Shown: positions 12,544 to 24,905 of the stretch, piece by piece
Layout: each line of letters begins with the position of its first letter
How positions within the stretch are numbered: position 1 is the stretch's first letter
NCBI RefSeq assembly: GCF_900496995.4
Contig: NC_044012.1
Location: 25,739,706-25,803,705, forward strand
Reading direction: 5' to 3'
DNA from: Aquila chrysaetos chrysaetos
Lineage: Eukaryota; Chordata; Aves; Accipitriformes; Accipitridae
DNA: 64,000 bases
Made by a program: the position numbers and the translations under genes
Notes under the pieces: model-generated
Told to the model about the DNA's origin: nothing
The model's database searches: none
Seen by the model: only the letters and a program-made list of their open reading frames with translations

Positions 12544-13507
12544 TATTCTTAATTCTTTATAAATATTGCTAGCTCTTTTCCTTTTGGGAAAGAAAATCAG
12601 AAAGGCTTACTTCTATCAAAATGAAAGACTTTATTTACTTGTGAAGCAGGGTGTAATGAGACAGGACTTAGAGGATACTGGCAATATTGTTTCTCAAAAC
12701 AAGCAGCTTCATGCTCCATTTTAGAGATCAATTGTAAGGGAGTAGCTAGCCAATGAACCTGGTTGGAAATACATTCTCATCTTGAGGAACTGGGACTAGC
12801 GAAAAAAAAATTAATTGTGCTGAGTTCCAGGGTTTATCCCCAAGTCCTCTTTTCCACAGGCAGAGGAGCAGGAATGCCAGCAGACTCAAATACATTGAAT
12901 TCGAATCAAGGCAGAAACTTCTGATCAGGAAAATAATCCTTCTTCACACTCCAGGTTTGCCTGTTCTAGTCATACAACATCTGGGAGCAAAGGAAGCTTC
13001 TCAAACACTTTCTATACTTCTGCAAATGCTGCTGGCTGGGCTATTAGTGACTAAGTTCTAGTGTTAAGGCACTAAATCCAGTTATGTGTCGATGTTCAGG
13101 TCGGGGTCACTTTCCATGCCTGATGAGAGCTCCAACTGCTGTTCTCCATGTCCTAGTACAGTCACAATTGCACCTTCTCCAGAGAGACAGTGCAGGGGGA
13201 AACTACCAATGAATGGGAAATGCTTTTGCTGGCAAGGGTTAGGGCAAACTTTACCATGACTGGCACCACAGTTCAGAGGCCAGCCACGGAGCTGAGACAT
13301 CCTCCAGCAGGCTTATAAAAATAAGAGAAACCTCTATGCTATTTTCAGACTGCCTACTATTTCAATCTAATAAGTGATTACCTCTCTGACCACCTTCTCT
13401 AGGTACTTTCACATATGTTATCCTCTTACCTGACTTTTATAAACTTAATACAGATTTTATATTGCAATTACTTTGTTCCCTGTATTTCAGTCTTCCCTTC
13501 CCTATAC

Positions 13508-13858
13508 ACGTCTTCCTATGACCTGTGTCCTCCCACCCCCTGTGGCCCAACCCCACTGGCAAACAGCTGCAATGAGCCCTGTGTCAGGCAGTGCCAGGAC
13601 TCAACAGTGGTGATCCAGCCCTCTCCCGTGGTGGTGACCCTGCCCGGACCCATCCTCAGCTCCTTCCCCCAGAACACCGCTGTGGGATCCTCAGCATCCG
13701 CGGCTGTTGGGAGTGCGCTTAGTGCTGGGGGAGTGCCCATCTCCTCTGGCAGCTCCTTAGGATTTGGAAGCTCTGGCTATCCAGGCCTGGGCAGTGGGTA
13801 CAGCCGGCCCTACCGTCGCTACAACACCTACCGCAGTGGCTTCTATGGGCCGTGCTAA
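13508..13858 (+). pseudogene. Feather-type beta-keratin with lost start codon (copy 3)
   Basis: At the position of ATG-TCT-TGC in the sister gene at 20061, this copy reads ACG-TCT-TCC, so both the start Met and Cys 3 are gone. The remaining 116 codons are open to the stop at 13858 and encode exactly the same protein as copy 4 from residue 4 on, with the core [16 protein letters not shown] and the GFYGPC end. There is no other Met codon in the frame. After normal splicing (acceptor ending at 13490) a TGA lies in frame upstream, in exon 1. The open frame that starts at 13415 uses intron sequence. It is therefore probably a pseudogene, unless ACG is used as a rare start or the base is a sequencing error. 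Confidence 0.8.
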
Positions 13859-14222
13859 AGCACGAGGAGCAAGCAGGAAGAAATGACCAGGAATGCTGAA
13901 GCAAAACCCGATGCAAGACTGAGCTCATGGCCATGGTTTTCAGATGCGATGTTAGACACCCACAACTCCACCTGAAGTTAATGGAGCTGTGAGTGGTTGG
14001 CAACTCCTAAAATCAGGCCTTTGCTTGTCTTATTCTTTGAATACTTCATACTTATGATGAATCATATTTTTTTCTATTGCTGTAGATGGGACTTTATTGT
14101 CTCAGTTCACAGCAGCACTGAGAAAAGAAACCCAGGATGAAAAGACATATTAGCTGTTGTCTTACTGAATCCTAGAAATATGTACTTATACTTTGTGCTT
14201 TTTTATTCCACTTTTTGGTCTC

Positions 14223-14228
14223 ATTAAA
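14223..14228 (+). terminator. Polyadenylation signal of feather copy 3
   Basis: ATTAAAGTTATGC lies 365 bases after the stop codon and is shared with copy 2. Confidence 0.6.
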
Positions 14229-14239
14229 GTTATGCTGCA

Positions 14240-17200
14240 TCACAGTCCAAGTCTCCTGGTGTTTGTTTGAAAAACTTTTACCAGCTCACTTTTTGTAAAA
14301 TTTCTTACTGTTCCTCCATTTTATTAATTGAAAACTACTTTTTCATGTTGACTAGAAGTAAGGGTTTAGCTGACGACCTCTATGCCAAGAAATCATTTTA
14401 CAGCCAGGAAACGTTGGGAACAATGTATATATAAGGTAGAGGCTTTTGTAACAAGTAGAGGCCTTTTGTGGAAATAAACTAGATACATTGTAGCAAAGTG
14501 GATACTATATACAGAGTAGATACTTTGTCTACAAGTACTATAGATTTGCTACATTTCCTTCCCTAAGTCTGGCTTTCATCAGAGGTAAGGCCATCCACTT
14601 AAACTACTTGTTATCAAGTTCCTCTTGTTCATCAGAAAGTGTTTCTGATGGCCATTGTCTGAGCAAAGTGGGACCCCAAAGACAAAAGACCATAGGGAGT
14701 TTGGGGGGAATGCTCTAAGAGGAGACCTGCTCCCACTGCAAATTATATTGTGTATTTTTTGTAATTAATGCCAACCTATCTAAGGCTACTTAAATGTAGA
14801 TTTGTAACTCATGTTGTAAATAGAGCTCCTGGTGCTTCTGTGTGGATCTTCATGGGCTGGTGCTGAAATAGTTGGGTTTAGCAGAGGTACTTGTGTACGC
14901 TCAGTGATCACAGGCATCTGTGGAGTTAAATGTCAGGCTGAATTTTCACCCCACGCAAAAGTCTGTAATTTCAAAGTTTATTTTGAGTATGAAAACCCTT
15001 CTCTTCTTACCAGGATGGAAAGGCTTTAAATGAATGTGTGTTAGTCCTGGGTCTCCAGCTCCAAACAAGTAGGCTGTGATCTTTTCCTTCCTAAATGGCT
15101 AAAGGAAATAAATGTAAAATCAGGGACCTGGCATGTAATTGCAGCAAAATGCGGGTGAGTGATATCTCATGTGACCCTTGGCAGAAAGAAATCATGCCTT
15201 GTGAAACAGGTTTATACCAATGATTACAGGCAACCCCTTGCTCTGAGGTGATTGACTACAAGGACACATTCATCAGTCTTAGTGGCACCAAGACACCGGT
15301 CTGCAAGGACGGTGGATCTGAAACATAGGGCCATAGGTAAAAAAATACTAATTGTACCCTTACAATCTGAAATACAATTAAAATCTGCATTTGAAAAATG
15401 ATTCAAACATATCTGAAAAATAACTAAAGCCCACCCATTTTGGGTGTGGTGTTTTGCAGAGGTTCTGGTGAGTAAATAATTTCTTCCCTCCAGCGTAAAT
15501 TAGTTTTTGTTGTTATTTTCTTCTACTGTTCCCCATTGAATTCCAGCATAACAACCACACTACACCTGGCTCTTTGCAGAAATACTCCACAGATCTGTAT
15601 GCAGTAGTCAGTTACATTTATTTTTTTACAGAAAGGGAAATTGTAACATAAATTGTTTGAGCTTATTAGACCACAGTAAGATGCAAACCCAAACCTCAAA
15701 CTTTAGCCGTTTTAAAGTTCTTCATAACAGTTTTTGAATAACATTAACAATGAAAATAGCTATGTTAAAGTATGAACTTTGAGGACTACATATCTACCTA
15801 TAATTGAATACCTTTGCCTTCAGGGGAGCTATTTGAGCAGCAGAACCTGATGTTGTGAAGCTCAAGTCAGACGCTCTACCTACACCAAACTCAGATTACA
15901 CATACAGCATGTACTATTCAGCTGCCTGGGCTAAACAACAAATCCCAGCAAATAATGAGTGGTGGGTTGCAATAGAAACAGGAATGCCATGCAGAGGCAT
16001 CCTGTCTGACTGAACTAAACAACCTTAAGCTATAGGTACATCTTCTGTTTTAAGCAATAAGCCAGAAATTGCTAATACTGTGAGGGCATTAGCAGAGTTC
16101 ACTCTCAGTGGCCTGGAACCAGGTGTGCTAGATTATTGTTCAAACTTCAAATGGCTGTGTAGGATATGAAGGCTGTTGCTAATGCTGTCAATAAGCACCT
16201 ATTTTAGTACAATTAACTAAGAATGAGGTCTGAGATAAAAGCAAGGGCTATCAGAGCTGTTGTGAATGATGAGAAAAGGGAATGGCATAGGAGGGCTCTG
16301 AGTTACAAGAATTTTTACAGATTTGTTCAACTGCTCAAAGTCTTTGAGGCATCCATTTCTTTATGATGAGCTAATTAATTACAATTCAAAATTTCTTGTA
16401 GAGGGCACTCTTCTTACCAGGAAAACTTCCATTTTCTGTGTGTCTGTTTCTCCATGCACAGATTTTGGGGTCACCTTTGTGTCTGGAGCCATTACATAGA
16501 AATTGTTGTGAGTAAGCTTCCAGCTCCATTTTGATTAACAATTTTTTTTTCAGACATTTAGTCACTCACAGGTGTCTCAGGAGGATGTTCTTACACTAGG
16601 CAAGAAGTTTTAATTATAATCTGAGTATATAGGTCTGTCCATGATTATACAAAAAAAGCTGTGACCTTCTATTTCACTCACTTTAATTCATTTCAAAGAT
16701 CAGGCCATAAAGTCATTCTGGCTGTACAATAAAGTGGCTGGAGTTAGAACAATAATTATTGTAATTATTTTCAAAGAAGGCTGTAGACATCTCTGAATAT
16801 GTTGCCAGATATTTTTTTTTTTAACTCATAGTCTGATTTTAGAAGTATTTTGTGTTTTCCAAGATAAGCTTGGATGAAAGAAGAATTTAAAAAAATGATG
16901 AAAATAATCTATGGATACTGCTATGCAAATTAATTCCTCAAATAGCTGCTAGGTACCAGCTGCTATAGAGGAAACTATTTTTGAAAAAGCCTGCTAATCC
17001 CTTGGAATATGGAGAAGTACTGAGGAATGGACAGGGAAGGGAAGCTAAATAAGGCTGGGGCAATTTCTTTGAGAATCTCCTTGAAATACAAGATAGCTTA
17101 AACCAAACCTTGAGCTATTTTTTAATTAAAAATAAAATAGTTGTAATTCCTGCAGCCAGGAACAATGACATAAATTTTAGAACCCAATGACTGACCTGCA

Positions 17201-18590
17201 CTCCCAAATCTTAATAATATGTTATTACAGAAGTGATATGAGAATTCAAATAATGTGATACTTTGCATGCCTAGCACTTTAATAAAAGCTTCTGATAAAC
17301 TTTGAAGTTCTCAGGAACCTGTGACCAAGCCAAACAAGTTTCTGTTCCCAGGGGATCTTCACAAAGACACTCATAATTTAGAGATGATTTACATGCCTCA
17401 GTAGTTAAAGTGCTAGGAGAACAAAACCCTCAGTACTAATCTCTGTGTCTAGGATTACTTATGTATTTTACCCCTTGACTATTTATCCTGTAAGCCCCAC
17501 CTATAGATGAAGTTCAATTTCATTGGACAATCCAAAGACTGCTGTAAAGTGACAGAAAAATGGACTGCAAGTGAAGAAATTATTGACACTTGATATACTT
17601 TTGACTCTTCTCCAACTGGCTACCATTAGTCTATAACACATCTGTACCAGACACTGCAGGGACAGGAAAGGAAGTCTTGTTGTATGTGACTTCTTCTGCC
17701 TCCACAGCCGAGTTTTGCAAAACCTTATCTTTGCAGAACTCTTCCTTGAGAACAAAAGTCACCAAGCAATGCAACATATTTATACATGTGGAGGTTAACC
17801 TAAAAAACAGTTGCTGATGTTTTGAGGTCCAAGATAAGAATAAAAGTGGATTTGTGGTTTCTTTAGATAAAGAGGTCCTAAGAGATCAGGCCCAGAATTA
17901 GAGACAGCCAGGAAAGATCCTGTATTAATAAGATTTGTCCTTCAGACTTCCACAGAAGTGCTATCATTTGATATTATCTTTTTAGACTGGACTTCTAATA
18001 TTCTTTTTTTTTTGTTTCTTCTTCCATGTCAAAGAAGCAGTATCTTAAGTGTTTTTCTAGTTATATCTTGGCCTTTGTACACAGCCATAACACTTTTCAG
18101 TTCCTCCCAACTCTCACAGGGTTCTTCAGTGTCCTTCCCTTTTAACAGTATTTGTGCTTTTTCTCTCATTTTGGGGCTGGAGTTAGGTGAAAATTGTGTG
18201 TGCATTCCTGGCCATTTTCTGAAAAAATCAGTCTCTCTTCTCTTTTCCTTAAAAGCAGCTTGAATGCCCAAACTACAAGTGCTCATGGATTGCCTACAAA
18301 AATCTGAAATTCTTCATGATTTCCAACAGCATTTACCTTGCAGAAGAGGGTGCAAGGGACTGCATTATGTAAATTATGCTTAATCTCCTTTAATGACACC
18401 AGGCAGATCCAAAAGGGTTTTGAAGGCAGAATAAATTCTTCTGAATTAATCACTCCAGTGTTCCCAGAAATTAAGTTGGCCCAGAATATTTTAAGATGAA
18501 AGAAACTTGTGGTCAGATATACATGCCACAAGATAAGGAAGTGAAGCAGTAATAAACACAAATACTGAGGCAAAAACCCATGTAATCAGT
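14240..18590. other. AT-rich intergenic DNA, no gene seen
   Basis: No keratin exon or transposon is recognisable. Blocks near 16917 and 17288-17420 resemble those at 5375, 11082 and 26310. The spacer therefore belongs to the same old tandem duplication. Confidence 0.5.
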
Positions 18591-18599
18591 AGTGGCTCA

Positions 18600-18722
18600 T
18601 AAATAATTTCATGCACAAAGAATGTCCCAAGTTGCTGGGCAACTTGGGACTCAGTATAAAAACCTGCACAACTCAAGGCTCTTCCATCCATTTCTCTTGC
18701 CGCCTTTGCCTTGGTGAATAAG
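18600..18722 (+). promoter_or_regulatory. Promoter and exon 1 of feather copy 4
   Basis: ATGCACAAAG at 18611 is followed by a perfect hairpin sequence (18624-18650) and TATAAAA at 18655-18661. Exon 1 ends GTGAATAAG at 18722, followed by GTAAGT. The ~120 bases upstream also align with the promoters at 6.5 and 27.5 kb. Confidence 0.8.
18624..18650. repeat. Perfect 12-bp inverted repeat, 3-base loop, beside the TATA box
   Basis: The left arm GTCCCAAGTTGC and right arm GCAACTTGGGAC are exact reverse complements around TGG. It ends four bases before the TATA box of feather copy 4. The sister promoters have only vague symmetry in this place. Confidence 0.9.
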
Positions 18723-20060
18723 GTAAGTATGAACCCACCTATTCTCTCTTTATATGTTGAACTGTTGCCTTGATGACTTTGTAGCTTTTCCTCACTAATG
18801 TTGTAGTACATTCAGCTTTTTTCTCTGAGGGACAAAGGGGTTTTCATATGGAAGGGGAAGTTTTCTGTTGGTGGTCAGTTATAAAAAATCATTGAATGGG
18901 GCAATTAGCCACAAGTTAGCCAGTTAGGTCTATTTATTCAACTTTGGGATCCAAACAAGTTTTCAGGTCCTGCAGCTGAACATAAAATACCTGTAGTGAA
19001 TTCTTGGGTCTGTTCAGAGTAGTGTGCTGGCCTGTGGAATATTCAGCTAAGGCCAGAAGATTGGAAGAACACAAGGATACTGGCCAATACTGGCAGTCCT
19101 GGGTCACTAGCTCTCCACATAGAATGCAATCATCAGTCCATGCCTGCCTGCCTTTGAAACTCAATTTGTAGTTCTTCTGCAGGCAAGGACTGACTTTCAG
19201 CCAGTTGCTTCTCCATCCTCCAAGCAACTGTGGACAGATTTGCATTGTAGCTTCTGAGATCTGATGATGATGATTTTAATATTAATAGCAATACACAAAA
19301 ATAGAAGTGTTCCTGAATTCAGCTACCTGTCCTTCCATTTCTTATTAAACAGATTTTAAGTGCTTAAGCTTCTATTTTCCACTTACTAAAACTGGGAGAC
19401 GGGACCTCCGAGATGGAACATGCGTGAGAGGAAGCAATAGGAATGAAATCAGAAAGGTTATTTGCTGTATTAGCATTAGGTAGGACATTTGTCATCATTG
19501 ACTGTTTAGCAAAGAGGCAAGCCTTGTTTCAGGAATAACAACCTAAGTCTTACCTGTTCCAGCAGAGCACCTTCATCTGAAGGCTACAGAGTCAACCTCC
19601 ATTTCTCTAGGACATACAAAGCCCTAATAGTTTTCATGTGTGCAGCCACAGCTGCAAAGCAAAGTGTTGAAACTGCCTTTTCCTAGGGTAGTGTTATGAC
19701 CATGTGGTTAGGGCACCCTCTGCAACATGAATGAAGAGGCTTTCAGCACCAGCATGTACCCTGGTTCCTGGGTGAGTTGAATAACCACAGAGGCTTCAAG
19801 GTAACTTACCAACTGAGATGCACCAGTGCTGCCTTCCCTAGCAATCTCCTTAAGGAAAATGCAAGATCAACCCTGTTTTCAAAGTACTTCCTCTGGATCT
19901 GGTGAAAAATGCCATCTTTCTCCCCATGGAACCTCTTGTTAGTTTGTTATACACTCCTCTTATCAGAGAATTTCAGGTGTACTAATAGAGTTTTATTTAA
20001 ATTCTTGTATTGCATTTATTTCTTTTTTTTGTGTTTCAGATTTACCTCCACCCCACAGAC

Positions 20061-20411
20061 ATGTCTTGCTACGACTTGTGTCCTCCCACCCCCTGTGGCC
20101 CAACCCCACTGGCAAACAGCTGCAATGAGCCCTGTGTCAGGCAGTGCCAGGACTCAACAGTGGTGATCCAGCCCTCTCCCGTGGTGGTGACCCTGCCCGG
20201 ACCCATCCTCAGCTCCTTCCCCCAGAACACCGCTGTGGGATCCTCAGCATCCGCGGCTGTTGGGAGTGCGCTTAGTGCTGGGGGAGTGCCCATCTCCTCT
20301 GGCAGCTCCTTAGGATTTGGAAGCTCTGGCTATCCAGGCCTGGGCAGTGGGTACAGCCGGCCCTACCGTCGCTACAACACCTACCGCAGTGGCTTCTATG
20401 GGCCGTGCTAA
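20061..20411 (+). CDS. Feather-type beta-keratin, 116 residues (copy 4)
   Basis: This is an intact feather-type keratin, 18 residues longer than copy 1. The N-terminus has Cys 3, 7, 12, 21, 25 and 29. The beta core lies near residues 34-68 and contains [21 protein letters not shown] Gly/Ser/Tyr-rich segment and a basic [10 protein letters not shown] stretch precede the C-terminal GPC, whose Cys 116 is the only cysteine of the tail. The start is the ATG 21 bases into exon 2 (acceptor CAG ending at 20039; intron 18723-20039). It is the best candidate for a working gene among the longer copies. From 20077 to 20510 it is identical to copy 3 except at one base. Confidence 0.93.
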   Translation: MSCYDLCPPTPCGPTPLANSCNEPCVRQCQDSTVVIQPSPVVVTLPGPILSSFPQNTAVGSSASAAVGSALSAGGVPISSGSSLGFGSSGYPGLGSGYSRPYRRYNTYRSGFYGPC

Positions 20412-20845
20412 AGCATGAGGAGCAAGCAGGAAGAAATGACCAGGAATGCTGAAGCAAAACCCGATGCAAGACTGAGCTCATGGCCATGGTTTTCAGATGC
20501 GATGTTAAACACCCTCAACTTGAAGTTAATGGAGCTGTGGGTGCTTGGCATCTCCTAAAAGCAGGTCTTTGCTTGTCTTACTTTTGTTATGCTTTGCTTT
20601 ATATTTCTGATCAAATGTCTTGTTTTCTTATGCTTTTTTTGTATTTGACAATGACTAGGTAAAATATGTAATTATTAGAAATCGTTCTGCATAACTGAAT
20701 TAGTACAGTCCACTTAAATAATGAAGAAGGAAGATCTCATTTGCTGAGTGTGTCATTGTGAGAGGGATGAGTGGGTACTGTCCTTAGTGGACCATGGAAA
20801 TGTATTCCTTACTCTTTACATTGCTTCCTTCCATTCCTCAGCCTC

Positions 20846-20851
20846 ATTAAA
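20846..20851 (+). terminator. Polyadenylation signal of feather copy 4
   Basis: ATTAAA occurs 435 bases after the stop codon, within a CTCATTAAA context also seen at the ends of copies 3 and 5. Confidence 0.6.
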
Positions 20852-20859
20852 TTTGTGCT

Positions 20860-22440
20860 GCATCATATTCCGAGTCTGCCTGTACTTCTTTCTTCTCCCA
20901 GCCCCTTTTCCAGCTTGTGTGTGGGGAAACAGGTCCCTCTGCAAGTCATTAGTTCCAGCAAACACTGTGCAAATAACTTCATGCTAATTGCCAAAGAAGA
21001 ATGAGTCAGATTTCAGTTGTGGAAAAGTTTTTCTTTTGTCTATGCATAGTAAATTCAGCCTGAGACAGTTTATCAAAGGCTAGGAAGAGATGATGTTCAC
21101 CTGCAATGGGTGTGTCTCCTGTTGTTCAATAAGCAAGAAATCTTAAAGTAAGGGAGCTGCTTCTGTTTACACTTTAAAGACCCTTTACCTACTGTACCAT
21201 GAAGATGGAAAAAGGCCCTTTAACTGTTTTAATATTCCACTTTTATGAGAAAATGATTGTTTTGAGATGGATGTCTTTGAAGAGGGATGAGAATGGGGCA
21301 ATAAGCTTATTTGAGAAGGGGCATTAACTCCCCTTCAATGAGAAGTGGAATAGCCTAATTTCAGGGAAAAGCTTACTGAGAGGAATACTGTTTCTCCTTA
21401 TCCTGTAGATATAATAGACAAGAGTTTCTTTGTAGAAAAGAGGACAGAGGGATGCAGCAGGAAAATCTACAGGGGCATGAGGAACACTAGAAATTATAGG
21501 GATAAACCTTTTTCTGAAGCGCTGCCTCCACTCATCTGTTCTCAGCTTGCTGCACAAATAGGATATATGTTCTATTACCTGGGCAACCTGGAAAAAGATT
21601 GTGGCTTTCTCTACCCTATCTGTGATACTTAGGAAGACTGCTTTAAAAGAAGGGAGAGATTATGCTTTTCCTGAGCACAGCTGAGCTTGCTCAGGGCAGA
21701 GGTTGTGGGAGAGAGGCAGCAAGCTGGTGAACCCCTTTGAGTGCAGCCCAGAGCTTTCTGATGGGTGCAGCATCTCTTGGCAGCTGAGATCAGGCCCTGG
21801 TAAGTCTCAGAAGGGAGGAAGAGAAGGCAATGTGGTGTTTTTACAAGGGAATTGGCCTTTGAAATTTGCTGGCCTGGGAAGCATGTCTGGAAGAAAGAGA
21901 TTAAAAGATTTTACTAAACCTTTCTTAGTGTGTCTTTATAAACTGACTCCTATCTGTTGCGTCTAGTAGATCTGAACTTCATTGGGCATTGCTTTGTTCT
22001 AGCTTGATCATCTGTGTTATAATAAGGGTGGTGTTTAGAGACTGGGAGCTTTGTCCCTGAAGGAAGAAGGTTTGAAAAGCTCTACCTAAAGGCTCTGGAT
22101 GATTCAATGTCCTGTCAGGCCATACAACTCACAGCCTGCTATCTGTGAAATTTCTTGCTTGGAGTCCTTGTCTGTGTCTGTACGGACTGATGTTGAACTG
22201 TATTTAAAGCCAGGGAAAGATGTTGACAAACTTATATTGACTACAGTCATTAGTGGAGCTAAATTAAAGGAGGTACATCAGTTCTGTGAAAGAATTAATA
22301 ATTTTAAGGAGTAGGTTTTCTTAATAAACAACAGAAAAGAATGGAAAGTTAGTAGTTTGATATTATAATACAGCAGAAGGTTGGTCTGAATTAAATGTGT
22401 AATATATTTTTTTGCCATCTCAGCTGAAGCTATTGCTTGA
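20860..22440. other. Intergenic DNA, no gene seen
   Basis: No exon, RNA gene or transposon was recognised between the end of feather copy 4 and the LTR that begins near 22443. Confidence 0.5.
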
Positions 22441-22442
22441 TC

Positions 22443-23587
22443 TGTATTAGCTTTGTGTGGTAAGGTTTTGGTAGCGGGGGGGGTTACAGGGGTGGTTTCT
22501 GTAAGAAGCTGCTGGAAGCTTCCCATGTGTCTGACAGAGCCAATACCAGCCAGCTCTGAGACGGACCCATCACCGGCCAAGGCCGAGCCAATCAGTGATA
22601 GTGGTAACGCCTCTGTGATAACATTTTTAAGAAGAAAAAAAAGTTGCGGGACAGACAGAAATGGCAGCCGGAGAGAGAGTGAGAACATGTAAGAGAAACA
22701 ACTATGCAGACACCAAGGTCAGTGAAGAAGGAGGGGGAGAAGGTGCTCCAGGTGCCAGAGCAGAGATTCCCCTGCAGCCCATGGTGAAGACCATGGTGAG
22801 TCAGGTTGGCCCCCTGCAGCCCATGGAGGTCCACAGTGGAGCAGATATTCACCTGCAGCCCGTGGAGGACCCCATGCCGGAGCAGGTGGGTGCCCAAAGG
22901 AGGCTGTGACCCCATGGGAAGCTCACACTGGAGCAGGCTCCTGGCAGGACCTGTGGATCTGTGGAGAGAGGAGCCCACAGAGCAGGTTTTCTGGCAGGAC
23001 TTGTGACCCGCTGGGGGACCCATGCTGGAGCAGTGTGCTCCTGAAGGACTGCATGCCGTGGAAGGGACCCATGCTGGAGCAGTTCGTGAAGAACTGCAGC
23101 CCATGGGAAGGACCCATGTTGGAGAAGTTCATGGAGGACTGTGTCCCGTGGGAGGGACCCCATGCTGGAGCAGGGGAAGAGTGTGATGAGTCCTGCCCCT
23201 GAGGAGGATGAAGCGACAGAAATAACGTGTGATGAACTGACTGTAAACCCCATTCCCCATCCCCCTGCGCTGCTGGGGCGGGGGGCTGGTAGAGAATCCA
23301 GGAGTGAAGTTGTGCCTGGGAAGAAGGGAGGAGTGGAGGGAAGGTGTTCTGAGAATTGGTTTTATTTCTCATTACCCTGCTCTGGTTGATTTGTAATAAA
23401 TTGAGTTAATTTTCCCCAACCTGAGTCTGTTTTGCCCCTGATAGTAATTGGTGAGTGATCTCTCCTGTCCTTATCTCAACCCACAAGCCCTTTGTAATAT
23501 TTTCTCTTCCCTGTCCAGCTGAGGAGGGGGGAGTGATAGAACAGCTTTGGTGGGCACCTGGCATCCAGCCAGGGTCAACCCACCACA
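22443..23587 (+). mobile_element. Solo LTR of an avian endogenous retrovirus (long, ~1.15 kb)
   Basis: The element begins TGTATTAGC and ends CCACCACA, the TG...CA rule for LTRs. It is flanked by GATC on both sides (22439-22442 and 23588-23591), a possible 4-bp target duplication as made by class I elements. AATAAA is at 23395-23400. A TTAAGAAG/GTTGCGGGACAG stretch near 22628 looks like the promoter side. The middle (about 22905-23175) holds diverged ~45-bp tandem repeats around ACCCATGCTGGAGCAG. No internal coding region is attached, so it is a solo LTR. The sequence resembles a family widespread in songbirds and allies; the name was not checked. Confidence 0.8.
22905..23175 (+). repeat. Tandem repeats inside the long LTR
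   Basis: Four or five diverged units of about 45 bases carry GGACCCATGCTGGAGCAG-like motifs (for example near 23020, 23064, 23112 and 23155). They are part of the LTR, not a separate gene. Confidence 0.7.
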
Positions 23588-24314
23588 GATCAAAGAGGAT
23601 GCATTCTAAAGGAGTCATCATTCATTTGCCATTGTTGCAAAATAGCTTTCTCTTATGGACATCAATCTGCATATCTAACACAGCAGAGAAGTTCCAATTC
23701 CACAGTATCAATATGGCTGGAAAGAGTTACGGCTGAGGCACTACAGTGAAGGTTTCTTTAACATATTCAGGTGGATGGATGATGACATTTCTCATGACAA
23801 AGTACATTTTCCTACTCTTGCAATCCCCTTCTGCAATTCTCTGTTAAGCTTTCTCCTAATCAACTGCACCAAACCTCTCCACAGAGGTAACCCCTGTTGT
23901 GGAGGTGATTCTTTAAGTGATCCAAACCCCTCTTCTCTCTCTCTCATGCCCCCCCGTGTATGCATGTACACTCTTTCCAAAGTTGGGATCTTTCCTTCAA
24001 GCATTCACAAATTGTAGCAGAAAAGTCTGGTATGGAGCTCACTTTTTCAAAACAAAAAGCAAAAACAGTCCTCAAGCATCATTTCCCCCCTTCATTCCTG
24101 TCCCAGACTGCCTTCTTTAGGTTAAAATTTATTATAGCAACAAGTATAGCACAGTCCCAAAGTAAAAGGTTTCTCTGTTTGGTTTTGTAGTTAATCAGAA
24201 AGTGTTTTATTCACTGCTGGAGAATATGAGCTAGATTACCATGTTACAGAGAAAATTTTCTAGGCAAGACAAGCTCAGGCACTGCCTCTCAAGTTGTTAC
24301 TGTGTTTGCTTTGG

Positions 24315-24900
24315 TGTCCTGGTTTTGGCTGGGATAGAGTTAATTTTCTTTCTAGTAGCTGTTATATTGCTATGTTTTGGGTTCAGTATGAGAAGAATAA
24401 CACACTGATGTTTTCAGTTGTTGCTAAGTAATGCTTAGACTAAGTCAAGGATTTTTCAGCTTCTCAGGCCCAGCCAGCAAGAAGGCTGGAGGGGCACAAG
24501 AAGTTGGGAGGGGACACAGCCGGGACAGCTGACCCAAACTGGCCAAAGGGATATTCCATACCACATGACATCATGCCCAGTATATAAACTGGGGGGAGTT
24601 GGCCTGGGGGGGGATCACTGCTTGGGAACTTACTGGGCATCAGTCAGTGGGTGGTGAGCAATTGCATTGTGCATCATTTGCTTTGTAAGTTCCAATTGTT
24701 TTATTATTCTTGTCATTTTATTATTGTTATTATTATCATCATTAGTTTCTTCCTTTCTGTTCTAATAAACTGTTCTTATCTCAACCCATGAGTTTTACCA
24801 TATTTTTTTCCCTGATTCTCTCCCCCATCCCACTGGGTGGGGGGGAACTGAGTGAGCGTCTGCGTGATGCTTGGTTGCTGGTTGGGGTTAAACCATGACA
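24315..24900 (+). mobile_element. Solo LTR with 5-bp target duplication
   Basis: This 586-bp element begins TGTCCTGGTTTTGG and ends TTAAACCATGACA. The flanks are TTTGG at 24310-24314 and TTTGG at 24901-24905, a perfect 5-bp duplication, as expected for ERVL-like or related elements. A TATATAAA box lies near 24580 and AATAAA near 24763. No gag, pol or env sequence is present. It is the same family as 36857-37423. Confidence 0.92.
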
Positions 24901-24905
24901 TTTGG

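Noticed and set aside
13415-13858. A 147-residue form of feather copy 3 starting at 13415
   Set aside because: The added residues come from the intron before the TTTCAG acceptor at 13490 and would not be in the spliced mRNA.
22661-23253. Short open frames in the long LTR
   Set aside because: They follow the ~45-bp repeat on both strands and end with the repeat; no retroviral protein motif is present.
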